DNA of 64,000 nucleotides from an uncultured Clostridium sp. GTDB lineage: Bacteria; Bacillota; Clostridia; TANB77; CAG-508. The stretch spans positions 1-64,000 of the forward strand of contig USRT01000004.1 of NCBI GenBank assembly GCA_900557195.1, in the 5' to 3' direction. This document shows positions 38,490 through 49,129 of this stretch, in pieces. A model generated the notes under the pieces. It searched no databases and was not told where the DNA came from. It was given only the letters and a program-made list of their open reading frames with translations. Made by a program: the position numbers and the translations under genes. The stretch's first letter is position 1; every line of letters starts with the position of its first letter.

Positions 38490-39308
38490 ATGAAAACAAT
38501 TACACAATTAGCTGATGATTATGACAGTTCTAAAAGCAGAAGTGAAGAAATTAAGGCTAAATTAATACTAGATGAGATTGCTAAAAAAACAGAATATGAT
38601 TATAGAGAAATAGAATATTTAAAGGGAAAAAGTAATTATGAAGTATTAAACTTTGCAAAATATATGGCGTTAGAAGATGAGAAATTATTAAAAATATTTA
38701 CTGAAGTGGCAAGTATGAATGATTTTTCAATGTTATATTACATAGATGCTTTTGTTAGTTTATATACATCAGAAAGGACAAATTTTGAATATATAAAACA
38801 AAAATATATAGAAAGAGGATTAATAGAAAGTTTTGAAGTAGATGACAAAAACTGGGTTAGATTAATATCAAAATATGTAGGAACAATAATTTTTAAGAAA
38901 ATATCAGATTTTCATAAAGATCCTGAAGTAAAGAAATCAATATTAGAAAACATTGGACAGGGATGTTGTTTTAAATATGCTGAAAGTGTGATAAGAAATA
39001 ATCCAATGGCAAACCATGCTGTTACAGCTTTTTGTAATGGAATGTTTTCTAATTTACCATACCCACATGCATTTGCAGTTGATACAAATAATAATGTCAT
39101 TGATCTGGCAAAGAATTTGACAATGTCTAAAAAAGATTATTACAAATTATATCGAGTAAGAGAAATGGCTGTTGTAAAAAAAGGTGAAATAGATACGATA
39201 AATGCAGAATCCATGAGATATGATGAAACAACAAGTGATTTGTTTCCACTTATACGAATTGGATGGTATAAATATAAAGGTTTAAATAATGATGAAAAGC
39301 CAATTTAA
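38490..39308 (+). CDS. Unknown protein, possible papain-like fold
   Basis: 272 residues from ATG 38490, with AGAGGTG upstream. Not recognised. The N-terminal 120 residues are charged and helical. The C-terminal half has GQGCCFKYAESV, then PYPHAFAVDTNNNVIDLA. A Cys followed by a His and an Asp in the order C...H...D with 'HAFAVD...NNVIDL' recalls transglutaminase-like or papain-like proteins, but this is weak. It stands between the tRNA operon and a beta-propeller gene and may be accessory DNA. Confidence 0.6.
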   Translation: MKTITQLADDYDSSKSRSEEIKAKLILDEIAKKTEYDYREIEYLKGKSNYEVLNFAKYMALEDEKLLKIFTEVASMNDFSMLYYIDAFVSLYTSERTNFEYIKQKYIERGLIESFEVDDKNWVRLISKYVGTIIFKKISDFHKDPEVKKSILENIGQGCCFKYAESVIRNNPMANHAVTAFCNGMFSNLPYPHAFAVDTNNNVIDLAKNLTMSKKDYYKLYRVREMAVVKKGEIDTINAESMRYDETTSDLFPLIRIGWYKYKGLNNDEKPI

Positions 39309-39326
39309 AGTTGAATTTTTATATAT

Positions 39327-39404
39327 GTCTATATAGCTTAAGTATGTAAAATAAGTAACTGAAAATACCAGTATCATTGGTTCGATTCTAGGTTTGAGCT
39401 ACCA
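39327..39404 (+). pseudogene. Degenerate tRNA-Phe copy
   Basis: The stretch keeps AACTGAAAAT around the GAA anticodon, GGTTCGATTCTAGG in the T arm and a final ACCA, aligning base for base with tRNA-Phe at 38207, but the acceptor and D stems no longer pair well. Followed by a short hairpin and T-run near 39410-39442, as the intact operon is. The rest of 39309-39689 is AT-rich with no gene seen. Confidence 0.7.
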
Positions 39405-39689
39405 AAGAAAAATGCTATTTCAATAGATTTTAGCATTTTTTGATTTAACAATTTCTTTAAAAATCTTCTAGAAATTTATTAGAAAGCTTTAAAGATTGCT
39501 AAAGTTTATAAAGAAATATGTTTTGAGAAAATTATAGAATAATAGTCTAAAATAAACGATTTTATATAACTTAATTTATTACAAAATGAATATACATCAA
39601 AAATAAAAACTAGTAAAATTTTGCGAATAATGTTATAATTTATTATATTAAGGATATTTTAATATAGTTAAATATAAAGGGTGAGATGT

Positions 39690-41732
39690 ATGGAGAAAAA
39701 AATTAAAAATTTAATGATTATAATTTTATCAATGCTAATATTGTTGGGTATAATTTCAGTTGTTTATATAAATAATGATAATTCTGAATTGAAAAAGATA
39801 AAATCAGATAAAGAATTGTCAAAAATGTATGAAGGGGATAATTCAATTATAAAGAATACAGTTTTAAACATTTTTACTATGCCTTTTAGTATCGGAAATT
39901 GGAGACATAGATATTATAATTATGAGTATGATTATAATCCTAGATTTAATAATGTATATTCTACATCTGATTCAGAAGGGGTTTTTACTGTACCTACAGG
40001 TAACTACGGTCAATTATCTACCAAATCATCATCTTCTTCAATATTAAATTCTTTAAAAAGTTCTTCTCGAAACTATTCAACAACTAACATTCAGGTTGAA
40101 AATGTTGATGAGGCAGATGTTACTAAAACTGACGGAAATTATATTTATTCTATCTCAGGTGATAATGTAATAATAACTAATGTTATGAATCCAAAAGACA
40201 TAAAAAAGATTGCAACAATTCAATCAACAGATAGTAGTATTCCTGAGGATTTGATATTATATAAAAATCAATTAATTGTTATAGCTACTACAAATAAAAA
40301 GAGTTCATATTCTAATTACAATAGTAACACTATTGTTAAAATTTATGATATAAAACAAAAAAATAAACCAATATTATTGAAAAAATATGAATTATGTGAA
40401 CCATATTATACATCAAGATGTATAAATAATGAGCTGTATGTAATAGCTTCTGGAAATTTACGAAAAGAAAATGATGAAATTGTTACATATTATGAAGAGG
40501 ATGATATAAAGAAAGAAATAGGACTTGATAATATCAAATATTTAAAAGATGTAAAAACAAACAAACAAACACTGATTTCAATTGTTGATTTAAATAATAC
40601 AAAAAAAGATATAAATGTAAGTTCTTATTTAATAGATATTTCAAATGCATATGTATCAGAAAATAGTATTTATTTATTAGACGAAAAATACGACTATGGT
40701 GATTATGGAATTTCAATAAAATCTTTATTTGGAATTAAGGGAGCAATAGGACCTTTTTTATATGAAAATGATGAAGATTCAGGATACAAAACAGAAATAT
40801 ATAAATTTGATATTACAACTGATGGGCATGTGACTTATAATACAAAAACAAAAATAAGAGGAAAGACTATTAATCAATATTCTTTAGATGAATCTAATGG
40901 ACATTTAAGAGTAGCTCTGTATGATTCTGATGGATCAAGGGTTGTTGTATTTAATGAGAAATTACAAAAAATAGGAATATCAAAATATGTTGCAAAAGGA
41001 GAAACAATGTATTCGTCAAGGTTTATGAATAATAAAGTTTATTTAGTAACATACAGAACAACTGATCCTTTATTTGTTATAGATTTGAGTAATGAAGAAC
41101 AACCTAAAGTATTAGGCGAATTAAAAATACCTGGATATAGTACATACCTACATCCATATGATGAAAATCATTTAATAGGAATTGGAATGGAAACAGAGGA
41201 AGTAGTTAATAAAAATGCAAGTGGAAAAGTAATGTCTACCACTTCAAGAATTATAGGAATGAAAATGGCTTTATTTGATGTATCAGATGTGAACAAGCCT
41301 AAACAGATTTCAAGTACTGTAATAGGAGATAGCAGAACAACTTCTGCAATTTTAACTAATCCTAAGGCATTACTGTTTTCAAAAGAAAAGAATTTAATTG
41401 CTATTCCAGTAAATAATTATAGTGAAGATTTTAAAATAGATAGTTCTAGTGATTCGTATTCATCGATGGTAAGTTCATATACAAATTATAATAAGCAATA
41501 TATTGCTGAAGGATATTTTGTATATAATATTGATATTAGAAATGGATTTGCTCTAAAGGGAGTTATAACACATGAAGCATCAACTCAAAATAAAAAATCA
41601 TCTTATTATAAAAGTTCTAAATTATTAAGAGGATTATATATAGATAATAATTTATATACCATATCTGAAAATGCTATAAAGGTTAATGAATTAAAGAATT
41701 TACAATTAATAGATGAATTAAAAATAAAATAG
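39690..41732 (+). CDS. Secreted beta-propeller domain protein
   Basis: 680 residues from ATG 39690 (AAAGGG upstream). A signal anchor covers residues 5-30. A Ser/Tyr-rich stretch precedes NIQVENVDEADVTKTDGNYIYSISGDNVIITN, the opening of the bacterial beta-propeller family PF09826. Later repeats include VKIYDIKQ, SLDESNGHLRVALYDSDGS and VSDVNKPKQISSTVIG. Such proteins are extracellular and of unknown function; copper or ligand binding is not evident. CGG occurs three times but only out of phase (ATC GGA, TAC GGT, GAC GGA), consistent with the genome rule. Confidence 0.85.
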   Translation: MEKKIKNLMIIILSMLILLGIISVVYINNDNSELKKIKSDKELSKMYEGDNSIIKNTVLNIFTMPFSIGNWRHRYYNYEYDYNPRFNNVYSTSDSEGVFTVPTGNYGQLSTKSSSSSILNSLKSSSRNYSTTNIQVENVDEADVTKTDGNYIYSISGDNVIITNVMNPKDIKKIATIQSTDSSIPEDLILYKNQLIVIATTNKKSSYSNYNSNTIVKIYDIKQKNKPILLKKYELCEPYYTSRCINNELYVIASGNLRKENDEIVTYYEEDDIKKEIGLDNIKYLKDVKTNKQTLISIVDLNNTKKDINVSSYLIDISNAYVSENSIYLLDEKYDYGDYGISIKSLFGIKGAIGPFLYENDEDSGYKTEIYKFDITTDGHVTYNTKTKIRGKTINQYSLDESNGHLRVALYDSDGSRVVVFNEKLQKIGISKYVAKGETMYSSRFMNNKVYLVTYRTTDPLFVIDLSNEEQPKVLGELKIPGYSTYLHPYDENHLIGIGMETEEVVNKNASGKVMSTTSRIIGMKMALFDVSDVNKPKQISSTVIGDSRTTSAILTNPKALLFSKEKNLIAIPVNNYSEDFKIDSSSDSYSSMVSSYTNYNKQYIAEGYFVYNIDIRNGFALKGVITHEASTQNKKSSYYKSSKLLRGLYIDNNLYTISENAIKVNELKNLQLIDELKIK

Positions 41733-41745
41733 GAGGACTTTATAT

Positions 41746-41991
41746 ATGGAAGAAAATAAAAATGTTATACATATTGTATCTCTTGTATTAGGTATTATTT
41801 CTATAGTAACAGCATTATTTTGGTATATAACAATACCTAGTGGGATTTTGGCAATTATTTTAGGAGTTAAGTCAGCACGAGCAACAGGAAGCAAAATGGG
41901 AAAGGCTGGAATGATAACAGGAATTATAGGTTTAGCTTTATTCGGATTTATCTATATCGGCTTAATCTTAATTATATTAGCAAACATATAA
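41746..41991 (+). CDS. DUF4190 small membrane protein
   Basis: 81 residues with two membrane helices and the family core GIISIVTALFWYITIPSGILAIILGVKSAR...MGKAGMITGIIGLAL. Located 13 bases after the beta-propeller gene with AGGAGG upstream, so likely co-transcribed. DUF4190 proteins often accompany surface proteins; function unknown. Confidence 0.8.
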   Translation: MEENKNVIHIVSLVLGIISIVTALFWYITIPSGILAIILGVKSARATGSKMGKAGMITGIIGLALFGFIYIGLILIILANI

Positions 41992-42097
41992 CAATTGTGC
42001 TAAAATGAGTACTAAATTTATCATATAATAGTAAATTGTTAATCAAATACATATTGTATGTGAAATTGTTTTTTATAGGTAAACAAATAATTATTTT

Positions 42098-42134
42098 ATC
42101 GGTACAGGAATAATTCTCTTGTATCGATTTTTTA
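42098..42134 (+). terminator. Terminator after DUF4190 gene
   Basis: ATCGGTACAGG (42098-42108) pairs with CTTGTATCGAT (42118-42128) with two G-U pairs, followed by TTTTTTATTT. Confidence 0.7.
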
Positions 42135-42241
42135 TTTAAATATCTATTGAAAAATCTAAAATATTTATGATAAAATACTAAACAATACAATATAATTATA
42201 TTGTATCTATTATTAATACCTAAACTTAGAGGTGAAAGATT

Positions 42242-43081
42242 ATGATTAAATTTACAAAAATGCATGGGCTAGGGAACGATTATGTCTATATTGACTGCAT
42301 GAATGGTCAGGAAATAGAGGATATATCAACCTTAGCTCAATTTGTTAGTAACAGACATTTTGGAATTGGTTCAGATGGTTTAATATTAATTTGTAAAAGT
42401 GATGTAGCAGATTTCAAAATGCGCATGTTTAACTATGATGGAAGCGAAGCAGAAATGTGTGGGAATGGAATCAGATGTGTAGGAAAGTTTGTTTATGATA
42501 AAGGCTTAACTAATAAAGAAACCATTACTGTGGAAACTTTAGCTGGAATTAAAAAATTAAAGTTTAATATTAAAGAAGGAAAGGTACAAACTGTAGAAGT
42601 AGATATGGGGGAACCTATTTTGGAGGCAAAAAACATTCCAGTTATATCCGAAGAATTGCCTGTGAAAAATCTAAAAATAAAGATAGATGATAAAGAATTT
42701 ATTTTCACATGTGTATCTATGGGAAATCCACATGCAATAACAATAGTAGATGATGTAAAAAACTTTGATATAGAAAAATATGGACCTATATTAGAAGTAG
42801 ACAGACATTTTCCTAAAAGAGCAAATATTGAGTTTATTGAATTAGTAGATAAAAATAATATAAAAATGCGTGTATGGGAAAGAGGAGCAGGAGAAACTTT
42901 GGCATGTGGAACAGGTGCTTGTGCATCAGTTGTAGCATGCAATTTAAATGACTATATAGAAAATGAAGCAAATGTAGAGTTACTAGGAGGAACTTTAAAT
43001 ATAAAATGGGATAAAGAAAATAATCATATTTATATGACTGGAACAGCTACAACTGTATTTGAAGGAGAGTTGGAATTATAA
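42242..43081 (+). CDS. dapF: Diaminopimelate epimerase
   Basis: Converts LL- to meso-diaminopimelate for lysine and peptidoglycan. 279 residues; both catalytic cysteines are visible, in [14 protein letters not shown] (about residue 71) and [13 protein letters not shown] (about 222). It is followed 19 bases later by dapL, the preceding step, so the pair is a compact pathway module. AGAGGTG upstream of ATG. Confidence 0.97.
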   Translation: MIKFTKMHGLGNDYVYIDCMNGQEIEDISTLAQFVSNRHFGIGSDGLILICKSDVADFKMRMFNYDGSEAEMCGNGIRCVGKFVYDKGLTNKETITVETLAGIKKLKFNIKEGKVQTVEVDMGEPILEAKNIPVISEELPVKNLKIKIDDKEFIFTCVSMGNPHAITIVDDVKNFDIEKYGPILEVDRHFPKRANIEFIELVDKNNIKMRVWERGAGETLACGTGACASVVACNLNDYIENEANVELLGGTLNIKWDKENNHIYMTGTATTVFEGELEL

Positions 43082-43100
43082 ATAGAAAGGATGATAAAAT

Positions 43101-44339
43101 ATGATTAATATAAATGAAAACTTTTTAAATTTACAAGATAGTTATCTTTTTTCTACTATTGCAAAAAAAGTAGCAGAATTTCAGAAAAATAATCCAAACA
43201 AAAAAGTTATAAAATTAGGTATAGGTGATGTAACTTTGCCACTTGCAAAAGAGTGTGTAGATGCAATGAAAAAAGCAGCAGATGATTTATCAAAAAAAGA
43301 AACTTTTATGGGATATGGACCAGAACAAGGATATGATTTTTTAAGAGAAAAAATAGTGGAAATGGATTTTAAGAAAAGAGGAATAGATATAGAAAAAGAT
43401 GAAATTTTTATATCTGATGGAGCAAAATGTGATACTGGAAATATAGTAGATATATTTGGGGAAGATAATAAAGTTGCAATAACAGATCCTGTATATCCAG
43501 TATATTTAGATACAAATATTATGTCTGGAAGAGCTGGAAAATATAATGAAAAAACAGGAATGTATGAAAATATAATATATATGCCATGTAACAAAGAAAA
43601 CAATTTTGAACCAAGTTTTCCAAAAGAAGCACCTGATATGATATATTTATGTCTGCCAAATAATCCAACAGGAACAGTACTTACAAAAGAGCAATTGTCA
43701 AAATGGGTAGAATATGCTAAGAGAAATAAATCTATAATTTTATTTGACGCAGCATATGAAGCATTTATAACAGAATCTGATGTACCACATAGTATTTACG
43801 AAATAGAAGGAGCAAAAAAAGTAGCAGTAGAATTTAGAAGCTTTTCCAAAACAGCAGGATTTACAGGAGTAAGGTGTGGTTATGTAGTAGTTCCGAAAGA
43901 GTTGAAAGGATATACAAAATCAGGAGAAGAAGTATTTTTAAATAAATTATGGAATAGAAGACAGTGTACAAAATTTAACGGAGCATCTTATATAACTCAA
44001 AGAGGGGCAGAAGCTATTTATACAGAAGAAGGAAGAAGGCAAATAAACGAAAATATTATTTATTATCAGGAAAATGCTAAAATTATTAGAAGAGGCCTTG
44101 AAGAAGCAGGATTTACAGTTTATGGAGGTATTAATGCACCATACATATGGTTAAAGTTACCAGATGGAGTTAAATCTTGGGACTTTTTTGATAAACTATT
44201 AAATGAAGTAGCAGTTGTAGGAACTCCTGGTGTAGGATTTGGACCAAGTGGAGAAGGATATTTTAGATTAACTGCATTTGGAAGTAGAGAAAACACTAAA
44301 GAAGCAATGGAAAGAATAAAAAATACTTGCTTTTTTTAG
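43101..44339 (+). CDS. dapL: LL-diaminopimelate aminotransferase
   Basis: A PLP enzyme that makes LL-DAP directly from tetrahydrodipicolinate, bypassing the succinyl or acetyl routes. 412 residues, the usual size. Features are [12 protein letters not shown] near the start, [24 protein letters not shown], the PLP lysine in [17 protein letters not shown], and [16 protein letters not shown], which is typical of DapL and not of other aminotransferases. Next to dapF. Confidence 0.95.
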   Translation: MININENFLNLQDSYLFSTIAKKVAEFQKNNPNKKVIKLGIGDVTLPLAKECVDAMKKAADDLSKKETFMGYGPEQGYDFLREKIVEMDFKKRGIDIEKDEIFISDGAKCDTGNIVDIFGEDNKVAITDPVYPVYLDTNIMSGRAGKYNEKTGMYENIIYMPCNKENNFEPSFPKEAPDMIYLCLPNNPTGTVLTKEQLSKWVEYAKRNKSIILFDAAYEAFITESDVPHSIYEIEGAKKVAVEFRSFSKTAGFTGVRCGYVVVPKELKGYTKSGEEVFLNKLWNRRQCTKFNGASYITQRGAEAIYTEEGRRQINENIIYYQENAKIIRRGLEEAGFTVYGGINAPYIWLKLPDGVKSWDFFDKLLNEVAVVGTPGVGFGPSGEGYFRLTAFGSRENTKEAMERIKNTCFF

Positions 44340-44458
44340 GAAAACATGGTAAAATATACATGTTGCAAAAAAAATAAGCAACTTACCTTATACTTAGTTT
44401 TAGAGAAACACACCACTATAACTCAGTTTAAGGCAAAAAATATCAGGAGGTGCAAAAA

Positions 44459-44722
44459 ATGACAAAGGAAAGAAAACAAGAAATTATTAATACTTATAAA
44501 AGAGATGAAAAAGATACTGGTTCTCCAGAAGTTCAAATAGCTCTTTTAACAGAAAGAATTAATGAATTAACAGAACACCTAAAAGTTCACAAAAAAGATA
44601 ATCATTCTAGAAGAGGACTTTTAAAAATGGTTGGTTCAAGAAGAAATTTACTTAACTATTTAGGTAAAAAAGATGTCCAAAGATATAGAGACATTGTTGA
44701 AAAGTTAGGATTAAGAAAATAA
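44459..44722 (+). CDS. rpsO: 30S ribosomal protein S15
   Basis: 87 residues from ATG 44459 (AGGAGGTG upstream). Core signature: [50 protein letters not shown]. Followed by pnp, the classical rpsO-pnp order, though 400 bases apart. The 119-base leader could hold the S15 autoregulatory fold; a partial pairing of CTTATACTTAG with AACTCAGTTTAAG is visible but not convincing. Confidence 0.96.
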   Translation: MTKERKQEIINTYKRDEKDTGSPEVQIALLTERINELTEHLKVHKKDNHSRRGLLKMVGSRRNLLNYLGKKDVQRYRDIVEKLGLRK

Positions 44723-44733
44723 GAAAAACAATA

Positions 44734-44768
44734 GGACGTTTTAGCTTCATGCAAAAGCGTCCATTTTT
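44734..44768 (+). terminator. Terminator after rpsO
   Basis: GGACGTTTT (44734-44742) pairs with AAAAGCGTCC (44753-44762, one bulge), followed by ATTTTTT. The remaining stretch to 45130 is AT-rich with no gene; a possible small stem lies in the 70 bases before pnp. Confidence 0.75.
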
Positions 44769-45130
44769 TCTAAAAAGTAATGTCATAATATTTAGAAAAA
44801 AAGTTATAAAGAATTTAAATTTTATAAAATAAACCAAATATATTGTTTAATAAAGTAACATAAACGAATATGAAAAAAGTAAAATTATAAAATTTAGAAA
44901 AAATTACTAAAATTAAATTAATAAAAAAAGTTAAAAATATTACTAATAATTAAAATTACTTGAATTAGTATGTAGCTTGGGTGAAGTTTTTTTTATTCCA
45001 TAAATTTACATATATATTTTTTGCAAAACTGCTAAAATTTACTGCCTAAAAAAGTAAATTACATGAAAGAATTTCATCGAGGTTACCGCTAATTTCAAGT
45101 ACAAAATATAAATAAAAAAGGAGAGATATT

Positions 45131-47264
45131 ATGTTTAAAACTTATAGTACAAAATTAGCAGGAAGAGAATTAACAATTGAAACAGGTAAAATTGCAGGTT
45201 TAGCAAATGGAAGTGTAATGGTGAGATATGGAGATACTGTTGTTATGGTAAATGTAACAGCATCAAAAGAACCAAGAGATGGAATAGACTTTTTCCCACT
45301 TTCAGTAGATTACGAAGAAAAATTATATGCTGTCCGGAAAAATACCAGGAAGTTTTCAAAAAAGAGAAGGAAAGCCAGCAGATAAAGCAATATTAACATC
45401 AAGAGCAATAGATAGACCACTAAGACCTCTATTTCCAAAAGATTTTAGAAACGATGTATGCGTAGTAGCAACAGTATTATCTGTAGAACAAGATAATTCA
45501 CCAGAAGTATGCGCAATGATTGGTGCATCTTGTGCACTTTCAATTTCAGATATTCCATTTGGTGGACCAACAGCAGCTGTAAATGTAGGATATGTAAATG
45601 ACGAAATAGTAATTAATCCAACAGTAGAGCAAAGAGAAAATTCAAGATTAACATTAACTGTTGCAGCAACAAAAGAAAAAATAACAATGATAGAAGCAGG
45701 CGCTGATGAAATACCAAATGATATAATGTTAGAAGCAATAAAAAAAGCTCATGAAGAAATTAAAAATATATGTGAGTTTATTTCTAATATACAATCAGAA
45801 ATTGGTAAACCAAAATTTGAGTATAAATCTTTTGTTGTAGATAAAGATGTATATGAAGAAATCGAAAGCAACTTTAAAGATAGAATGTACAAAGACGTAC
45901 AAGCTATAGATAAAGAAGTAAGAGATGAAAATATTACAAAAATTACAGAAGATATATTAGCATACTTTGTAGAAAAATATGGAGAGGAAGAAACAGAAAA
46001 TAAGAAACAAGATATAGCAGATAGCATACACGATTTAGAGAAAAAATGTGTAAGAGAAATGATTCTAGAAGAACATAAAAGACCAGATGGAAGAGGACTT
46101 AAAGACATAAGACCGCTTTCTTGTGAAGTTTCAGTTTTACCAAGAGTTCATGGTAGCGCTATATTTACAAGAGGACAAACACAAGTAATGTCTATTGCAA
46201 CACTTGGAATGAAAAGTGAAGAACAAATGCTAGATGGTATAGATGAAGAAGATAGCAAAAGATATATGCACCACTATAACTTCCCATCATACAGTGTAGG
46301 GGAAGCAAGGCCCTCAAGAGGACCTGGAAGAAGAGAAATAGGACATGGAGCATTAGCTGAAAAAGCACTAGTTCCAGTACTTCCATCAGAAGAAGAATTT
46401 CCATATGCAATAAGAGTTGTATCAGAAGTTTTATCTTCAAATGGTTCAACATCACAAGCAAGTATTTGTGGTAGTACTTTAGCATTAATGGATGCAGGTG
46501 TTCCAATAAAGAAACCAGTAGCAGGTATTTCAACAGGACTTGTAACAGATAAACAAAATCCAGATAGATATGTTATGCTTACAGATATTCAAGGACTAGA
46601 AGATTTCTTTGGAGATATGGATTTCAAAGTAGGTGGGACAAAAGATGGAATTACAGCTATACAAGTAGACATTAAAATAGATGGCTTGACATATGATATA
46701 ATAGAGGAAGCTTTCGAAAGAACAAAAATTGCAAGAGATTATATATTAGATGAAATTATGTTAAAACAAATTGCAAAACCAAGAGAAGAAATATCAAAAT
46801 ATGCACCAAGAATTTTAACTACAAAAATAAGTGTAGATAAAATAAGAGATGTAATAGGACCTGGTGGAAAAATGATTAATAAAATAATTGCAGAAACAGG
46901 TGTAAAAATAGACATAGAAGAAAATGGAGATGTATGTGTATATAGTACAGATACAGAAAGTGGAGAAAAAGCATTAAAAATGATAAAAGATATAGCAAGA
47001 GAAATAGAAGCAGGTGGAATATATGATGGAACAGTTACAAGAATTATGCCTTTTGGAGCTTTTGTAGATTTAGGTACAGGAAAAGAAGGATTACTTCATA
47101 TATCAAAAATATCTAGTAAAAGAGTAGAAAAAGTAGAAGACGTATTAACAATAGGTGATGAAATCACAGTAAAAGTTACAGAGATAGATGCACAAGGAAG
47201 AATAAATTTAAGTATGAAAGATTTAGAAGCAAAAAATGAAGAAAATGCAAGTGCAGCAGAGTAG
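45131..47264 (+). CDS. pnp: Polyribonucleotide nucleotidyltransferase, CGG +1 shift at 45335
   Basis: PNPase is a phosphorolytic 3'-5' RNA exonuclease. The zero frame gives 68 correct codons ([28 protein letters not shown]) up to YAV, then in-frame CGG at 45335 and a quick stop. Skipping the C gives [34 protein letters not shown], total 710 residues. Glycine stands where family members have glycine before (R/K)IPGSF. Two RNase PH domains follow, then KH ([12 protein letters not shown]) and S1 ([17 protein letters not shown]). Here the codon before CGG is GTC, so the sequence is CCGG. Confidence 0.96.
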
Positions 47265-47405
47265 ATAACTGGGGCAGTATGAAATAAAATGATGAAAAAA
47301 CTAAAAATTAATCATAAAAAGTTGCAAAAATAAAATAAAATAGTATAATAATATATGAAGTATATTTTTAATAATATAAAAATATTATTAAAGAGGAGAG
47401 AAAAA

Positions 47406-48638
47406 ATGGAATATTTATATATGTTACAACAAGCTTTAGTATGGATAGTTACTATATATTGGTTATATCAATTAATGGTAAGTGTATGTTCTTTAGTAAA
47501 GCTAAAAGATAAACCTATTATTGAAGAAAAAAACAACAGATTTATGGCTATTATACCAGCACATAATGAGGAAATAGTTGTAGGAAACCTAATTGCAAGT
47601 TTAAAGAAACAAAATTATCCTAAAGAATTATTTGATATTTATGTAATAGCAGATAATTGTACAGATAATACAGCAAAAGTTGCAAAAGAAGCTGGTGCTA
47701 TAGTTTATGAAAGATTTGATGAAGAACATAAAACTAAGGGGTATGCATTAGATTGGTTTTTGAAACAGAAGATAGAAGAAAATGCTGAGTATGATGCATT
47801 TTGTATATTTGATGCAGATAATATAGTTGATGTTAACTTTATAAAAAATATGAACAAAAAATTATGCCAAGGTGAAGAAGTTGTTCAAGGATATAGAGAT
47901 ATAAAAAATCCAACAGACAGTTGGGTATCAGCAGGATATGCAATATTTTATTGGACAATGAATAGATTTTATCATTTAGCAAGATATAATTTGGGGTTAT
48001 CACCACTAATTAATGGTACTGGATTTATGGTAAAATTTGATTTAGTAAAACCTACAAATGGTTTTGATACTGTAACGCTTACAGAAGATATTGAATTTTC
48101 ATTAAAAACAATTATATCTGGTAAAAAATTAGGATGGGCAACAGATGCAATAGTATATGATGAACAACCAGTAGGATTTAAACAAAGCTGGTCACAAAGA
48201 TCAAGATGGACAGTTGGACATATACAATGTTTAAAAGAATATACAAAACCATTAGCTGCTGCTGTAAAAGAACACAAAACATTAATGAATTTTGATGGTT
48301 TATTATATATGCTTGGTAGTATACCAATGTTTGTTTTAACAATAGTTTTATTAATACTAAATTTTGTTATGTATTTTGGAAATGGTATGTCAACTATGGA
48401 TTTAGTTATTAACTGTTTAAGATATTTATTACCAACATTTTTATTACCAATATTTACTGCAATAATTATTATGATTTTAGATAAAAAACCAATAAAACCT
48501 ATGATTAAAGGTTTGGTTTTATATCCACTATTTTTAGGTTCATGGTTACTAATTAATTTTAAATGCTTATTTAAAAGAGAAACTAAATGGGAAAAAATTA
48601 ATCATGTTAGAGATATAAAAATAAATGAAGTTTCATAA
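47406..48638 (+). CDS. Family 2 glycosyltransferase, membrane-bound
   Basis: 410 residues from ATG 47406 (AGAGGAGAG upstream). A membrane segment near the start is followed by the GT2 domain: FMAIIPAHNEEIVVGNLI, IADNCTDNTAKVA, CIFDADNIVD (DXD metal site), TLTEDIEFS and QSWSQRSRWTVGHIQC (the Q-x-x-RW motif of processive enzymes), then three membrane segments. Likely makes or extends a surface polysaccharide; product unknown. Confidence 0.88.
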   Translation: MEYLYMLQQALVWIVTIYWLYQLMVSVCSLVKLKDKPIIEEKNNRFMAIIPAHNEEIVVGNLIASLKKQNYPKELFDIYVIADNCTDNTAKVAKEAGAIVYERFDEEHKTKGYALDWFLKQKIEENAEYDAFCIFDADNIVDVNFIKNMNKKLCQGEEVVQGYRDIKNPTDSWVSAGYAIFYWTMNRFYHLARYNLGLSPLINGTGFMVKFDLVKPTNGFDTVTLTEDIEFSLKTIISGKKLGWATDAIVYDEQPVGFKQSWSQRSRWTVGHIQCLKEYTKPLAAAVKEHKTLMNFDGLLYMLGSIPMFVLTIVLLILNFVMYFGNGMSTMDLVINCLRYLLPTFLLPIFTAIIIMILDKKPIKPMIKGLVLYPLFLGSWLLINFKCLFKRETKWEKINHVRDIKINEVS

Positions 48639-48640
48639 AT

Positions 48641-48679
48641 AAAAAATGGAATGTATTAGATTAATACATTCCATTTTTT
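48641..48679. terminator. Bidirectional terminator
   Basis: Perfect 18-bp stem, AAAAAATGGAATGTATTA (48641-48658) and TAATACATTCCATTTTTT (48662-48679). It serves the glycosyltransferase on the plus strand and the small cysteine-rich gene on the minus strand. Confidence 0.88.
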
Positions 48680-48707
48680 GTTTTGTCAATAATTTAAAAT
48701 TTTTAAA

Positions 48708-48920
48708 TCATTTATTGCGTTTACTACCAGTAGGTATTTTTTTGGGAACTTTATCTTCCCGAAGTATTAGAGCTAATGCATCTAAGTAGCAACCACAATG
48801 ATGAGTACATTTGATTTGAGATATACAATTAGTAGGATTGCCTTTACAATCATGTAAGCATTCACATGAACAACCACACTCATGACAGCAATTTTTAAAG
48901 CTTTTAAACCAAATACTCAT
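48708..48920 (-). CDS. Small cysteine-rich protein; contains the only unresolved in-frame CGG
   Basis: 70 residues on the minus strand, with AGGAGG nine bases before its ATG. Twelve cysteines in the pattern CCHECGCSCECLHDC...NCISQIKCTHHCGC suggest metal binding. Near the end, ALALIL is followed by CGG (coding-strand C at 48761). Read as Arg, the protein ends REDKVPKKIPTGSKRNK at 48708; with a +1 shift it ends GKIKFPKKYLLVVNAIN... at 48686. Third positions in the zero frame are mostly A/T, as expected for this genome, while the shifted frame has more G/C, so the unshifted reading may be right. Family not recognised. Confidence 0.6.
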   Translation of the reverse strand: MSIWFKSFKNCCHECGCSCECLHDCKGNPTNCISQIKCTHHCGCYLDALALILREDKVPKKIPTGSKRNK

Positions 48921-49129
48921 TTAAGAAATCCTCCTAAAATATTTATTGAATTTCATTAGTATACTGACCTTATACTAATTTATACCATCATATTTTCATA
49001 CAAAACACAAGATTAACATAAATATAATACAATTTTTGAGGATAAGTATGGAAAAATAATTTTTATAGTGTTATAATGCTAAAGAATGTGTAAATAAATA
49101 AAAAAATTACAAAATAAGGAGATAATATA

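Noticed and set aside
44344..44458. Firm call of an S15 autoregulatory leader
   Set aside because: Only partial pairing is visible; no convincing match to a known S15-binding fold could be made by eye.
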